Source: JANRKB01 sp033763695 (GTDB lineage: Bacteria > Planctomycetota > Phycisphaerae > Phycisphaerales > UBA1924). From it: 64,000 bases of DNA. The translations under genes and the position numbers were made by a program. The notes beneath the pieces were generated by a model. The model searched no databases. It had not been told where the DNA came from and saw nothing but the letters and a program-made list of their open reading frames with translations. Every line of letters begins with the position of its first letter. Positions within the stretch are counted from its first letter, which is position 1. Below are positions 61,651 to 64,000 of this stretch, one piece after another. Where the stretch lies: positions 124,001-188,000 of the forward strand of contig JANRKB010000050.1 in the NCBI GenBank assembly GCA_033763695.1, read 5' to 3'.

Positions 61651-62226
61651 CTAGTTCTGGTGCTTGCGTTTCTCGTACCACTCCTCTACCCGTTCGACAA
61701 AGTCGGCAAACACCCGGCACCCCTTCGTCGGGTCGCGTTCGGGAAAGTACTCATCCGAAAGCCCACGGAGCGAAGGCACTTTGGACCCAGATGACGCGAC
61801 ACGTCGCAAGTACTCAAGAATAAAGCTGCGCTCATCCTCGCGGGTGGGCAGACACTCTGCGATCGCCCGCTCGAGCAACGCGGCTTCCTCGTGAGCTTCG
61901 AGCGACGCCTCGGGCGACGACGCCATGTCGCGTTCGCGCCGTTCGAGTTCCGCCGCGATCCAAGGGGCGTGGCGATCCGCAACGGATTTCCGACGCCACT
62001 CGTCAATCATCAGTCGCGTTGCGATGTTGCGCGCGATGGCAAGCAGTTCAGCTGTCGGCTTGCCGTCCAATTCACCCATCATCCCCAGCGCAGCGACAGC
62101 GAGCTGAGTCAAGTGGTTGTTCTTCTCGCTACCCCTGACCCATCCATATTTGTATTGAATGAACGTGGAGACCCCTCGATAAACCTCCCGGGCGATGTCT
62201 TTGTTGTCCAACGGATTGGGCGTCAT
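61651..62226 (-). CDS. sigma-70-like protein (divergent ECF type)
   Basis: A 191-residue protein. ELLAIARNIATRLMIDEWRR (about residues 60-79) resembles the end of sigma region 2 (WLYRIARNLAIDHLRR). A region-4-like segment follows (ALLERAIAECLPTREDERSF, ILEYLRRVASS, SLRGLSDEYFPERDPTKGCR, VFADFVERVEEWYEKRK), where the second half corresponds to the DNA-binding helix with a variant sequence. Divergent from the plus-strand gene at 62602 and followed on its strand by the small genes. Weak similarity; a DNA-binding role other than sigma is possible. Confidence 0.5.
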   Translation of the reverse strand: MTPNPLDNKDIAREVYRGVSTFIQYKYGWVRGSEKNNHLTQLAVAALGMMGELDGKPTAELLAIARNIATRLMIDEWRRKSVADRHAPWIAAELERRERDMASSPEASLEAHEEAALLERAIAECLPTREDERSFILEYLRRVASSGSKVPSLRGLSDEYFPERDPTKGCRVFADFVERVEEWYEKRKHQN

Positions 62227-62432
62227 CGGTCCTCCCGTGCGTCAAGAAGCCACGCCAGCCCACAATGGACTGGCGCGGCTGCCCGAAGTTCAAACTCGGA
62301 GATGGAACACGCAGTGCAGAACGCAGACCATCGTCTCCGCGATGGCCGTTGTGAACTGAGCGGCGATGTCGAGCGTTTCGGAGCAATTCATCGGTTCGTG
62401 TATCCTCAAGTCGCACGGGTTGGCCGTGCCAG

Positions 62433-62807
62433 ATGTCTAATCGTGACAATCTATGGGTTGTGTGCCGGACCCAAGAATTTTCGACAACAACTCGAGACCC
62501 GGAGTTCGGAAAGGCTCGTTGGAACGAGACATTGCCCACACAAGCCGCATCTCTCCCCGATTGGTTCCGGCCAAAGCCCGATGAACCAAAGGGGTCAACT
62601 GATGAGCCATCGCAATCAGGTCACGGCATCACAGCGTCGCCGTCGCGGCCGCATCCACACCTGCCCGCAGCCGGTCAAGACGTTGACCGTGCTCGGTCCC
62701 ACTCAGATCGTTCTTCGTATCAACGCTCCCCACGCCACCACACATCCCCATTCTGTCGATACGTCACCGAGTCAGATCCGGTTTCACGTTTCTGGCGCGC
62801 CGATTGA
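62433..62807 (+). CDS. possible small protein overlapping the next gene
   Basis: A 124-residue frame from ATG 62433. Its first 60 residues look protein-like (MSNRDNLWVVCRTQEFSTTT, then ASLPDWFRPKPDEPKGSTDE), but the rest overlaps the PfkB-like gene in another frame and is low-quality. No ribosome site. If real, the true gene may end earlier by frameshift. Low support. Confidence 0.25.
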   Translation: MSNRDNLWVVCRTQEFSTTTRDPEFGKARWNETLPTQAASLPDWFRPKPDEPKGSTDEPSQSGHGITASPSRPHPHLPAAGQDVDRARSHSDRSSYQRSPRHHTSPFCRYVTESDPVSRFWRAD

Positions 62808-63597
62808 CGCCGCGACAATTGGTGTCGTGAATCGGATGGACACCACGCTGATCACCTCTCAACCGATCGGAATGCCTGCGAATGGAGTGCGTGAGAATGT
62901 GGACGCACTCGGCATCAAGACGCTCGTTGCTGAAGCGTGGGAAGCAGACGCGGGCGTTGAAGTCGAGATTATGCGTACTTCTCAGCACCGTATCGATCGT
63001 TTCAGGCAGTACGGACCCGAGCTCACGGTCGCAGATATGGATATGGTGATGCGGGAAGCGATCCAGCAAGCCCACACGATCGTCTTCATTGGGGGTCCCT
63101 CTTCGCCCGGGGCCGTGGATTTGCTCGAATGGGTGGTTCGTGTGTCTCCGGGAGCCTTTGTCGTGCTTGTTGCGGATGCCACCCTCGTGGCAACCGCCGC
63201 AGAACGAAAGCTTCTCGCCGCGTGCGGCTTCATCTATATGAGAGCGGCTGACGCGATCGGGCTTCCCGGTGCCACGATGGATTTCACGAAGAACGCACTC
63301 CGGCTGAGAAAGCTCGCGGAGCCCGCGGAATGTGGACTTGAGAATGACCGTTCATCGGGACTCGTCTGGATTGCCAATCGCTGGGTGACCGTTCCGCCCG
63401 CGCCGGTCGGCTCAAGCGACGGCCTTCGGTCGGCGGCCACCTTTGCGTGCGCGCTCGCGGTCGCCCGGCAGCTGAACGTCAAGCCGACTGATGCGGTGCG
63501 GTACGCGGTTGAGTCTGTGCGTTACAGCATGATTCACGATCGCCGCACGCTTGGGAAGCCGGTCGATTCTGTGATTCCGCCGAGCCAAAGTGACTGA
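62602..63597 (+). CDS. divergent PfkB/ribokinase-fold protein without GAGD motif
   Basis: A 331-residue protein with the ribokinase-like alpha/beta fold order. VKTLTVLGPTQIVLRINAPH near 25-44 corresponds to the first strand, IVFIGGPSSPGAVDLLEWVV near 160-180 and FVVLVADATLVATAAERKLL near 190-210 to later strands. GFIYMRAADAIGLPG follows. Where PfkB kinases have DTTGAGD near the C-terminus (catalytic Asp and anion hole), this has APVGSSDGLRSAATFACALA, so the GAGD is changed. Perhaps a ligand-binding derivative. ATG 62602 has GGGG 8 bases before; ATG 62581 is an alternative. Confidence 0.55.
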   Translation: MSHRNQVTASQRRRRGRIHTCPQPVKTLTVLGPTQIVLRINAPHATTHPHSVDTSPSQIRFHVSGAPIDAATIGVVNRMDTTLITSQPIGMPANGVRENVDALGIKTLVAEAWEADAGVEVEIMRTSQHRIDRFRQYGPELTVADMDMVMREAIQQAHTIVFIGGPSSPGAVDLLEWVVRVSPGAFVVLVADATLVATAAERKLLAACGFIYMRAADAIGLPGATMDFTKNALRLRKLAEPAECGLENDRSSGLVWIANRWVTVPPAPVGSSDGLRSAATFACALAVARQLNVKPTDAVRYAVESVRYSMIHDRRTLGKPVDSVIPPSQSD

Positions 63598-63608
63598 GCT
63601 GATTCCAG

Positions 63609-63637
63609 GTGCGTTCGAGCGAAGGCTCGAATCGCAC
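63609..63637 (+). terminator. possible terminator hairpin between convergent genes
   Basis: GTGCGTTCGAGC, GAAG loop, GCTCGAATCGCAC: a 12-bp stem with one bulge, 12 bp after the PfkB-like stop. The following T tract is weak. It could serve both convergent genes. Confidence 0.5.
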
Positions 63638-63689
63638 ATTTCCGTCGGGTGCCTTCGAACTGCCTCAGCTTGCGCTTTTCGGAAGGCTT

Positions 63690-64000
63690 TCAGAAAAGCA
63701 TCGGCTGCCGAACACGCTGTTCGATCTGCCGGCGCAGATCGGCAAGTTCCGCTCGCACGCCCTCCGGATCGCTCGGAAATGACTTCGGGCATGATCGGAG
63801 CAGTTGCTCCAACGCCGCCGTGCGTGCGGCCTCCACTGTCGGAAATCCCTCTCCATCGATGCAGATGGGGTAGGAAAGCCCGCCATATGAGTAGTTCAGC
63901 TCCAGCCCGTATCGATAGAGTCCGTCCTCACTCAGGGCGAACCGGACGGCGGCAAACGCTCGCCCTCGACTGGCCACGATCTCCCGATTGCCTTCTGGCA
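63690..64000 (-). CDS. hypothetical protein, start beyond window edge
   Basis: The last 103 codons of a gene entering from the right edge (frame open to the edge). Readable: PEGNREIVASRGRAFAAVRF, then YRYGLELNYSYGGLSYPICI, FPTVEAARTAALEQLLRSCP, and a charged helix ADLRRQIEQRVRQPMLF at the end. Beta-rich middle then helix. No family recognised. Confidence 0.6.
   Translation of the reverse strand, partial: PEGNREIVASRGRAFAAVRFALSEDGLYRYGLELNYSYGGLSYPICIDGEGFPTVEAARTAALEQLLRSCPKSFPSDPEGVRAELADLRRQIEQRVRQPMLF

Overview
The window is high-GC DNA from a chromosome that most resembles a planctomycete of the Phycisphaerae. This is an inference from content: giant RHS proteins, a HAF-repeat protein with a dockerin-like C-terminus ending in GC, a PEP-CTERM-like secreted lectin, pseudopilin-type (DUF1559-like) sequence fused to an anti-sigma-like protein, several sigma/anti-sigma operons and heavy intergenic palindromic repeats. 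No rRNA, tRNA, CRISPR array or insertion sequence was found.

0-20 kb: partial HIT protein, a family-4-like uracil-DNA glycosylase without its Fe-S cysteines, TyrA, a MntA/HepT toxin-antitoxin pair, two sigma-factor operons transcribed away from each other (one with an anti-sigma-like protein and a collagen-like exported protein, one with DUF4286, sigma and an anti-sigma/pseudopilin fusion), an arsenic operon (arsR-arsC-arsM-aquaporin), a SpoIIE phosphatase with two YkgJ-type cysteine-cluster proteins, ClpX, FolE2, a DUF6265 lipoprotein and DinB. 20-36.5 kb: cyclodeaminase-like protein, two homologous hybrid histidine kinases, serine dehydratase, HAD phosphatase, an orphan sugar-binding protein joined in frame to an HTH region, DeoC, an NTF2-VOC fusion and ribosomal protein S1. 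36.5-45 kb: a secreted HAF-repeat protein carrying an animal-type transglutaminase, an RNHCP protein, a methyltransferase, a solitary nuoH and an AbiU2-like HEPN protein.

45-53.2 kb holds a 2327-residue RHS protein. After its RHS core the base composition drops sharply and the C-terminus becomes a predicted serine hydrolase. A small AT-rich lipoprotein gene overlaps its stop codon, so this looks like a polymorphic toxin and immunity pair.

55-64 kb looks like an integrated plasmid or plasmid-derived island: ArdC-like antirestriction protein, a DnaA box followed by 21-bp-spaced iterons and a RepL-like initiator, a ParA/ParG-like partition operon flanked by 30-bp repeats, a string of hairpins, and an unusual set of small genes (valine-rich protein, two paralogous small proteins, a sigma-like protein, a degenerate sugar-kinase-fold protein).

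Between genes, several families of dispersed repeats recur. Some form composites in a fixed order (module D, a variable palindrome, module E). The palindromes change sequence in both arms together, which points to selection on the hairpin. These repeats and the RHS toxin/immunity pair, the transglutaminase and the plasmid-like island are the most notable contents.
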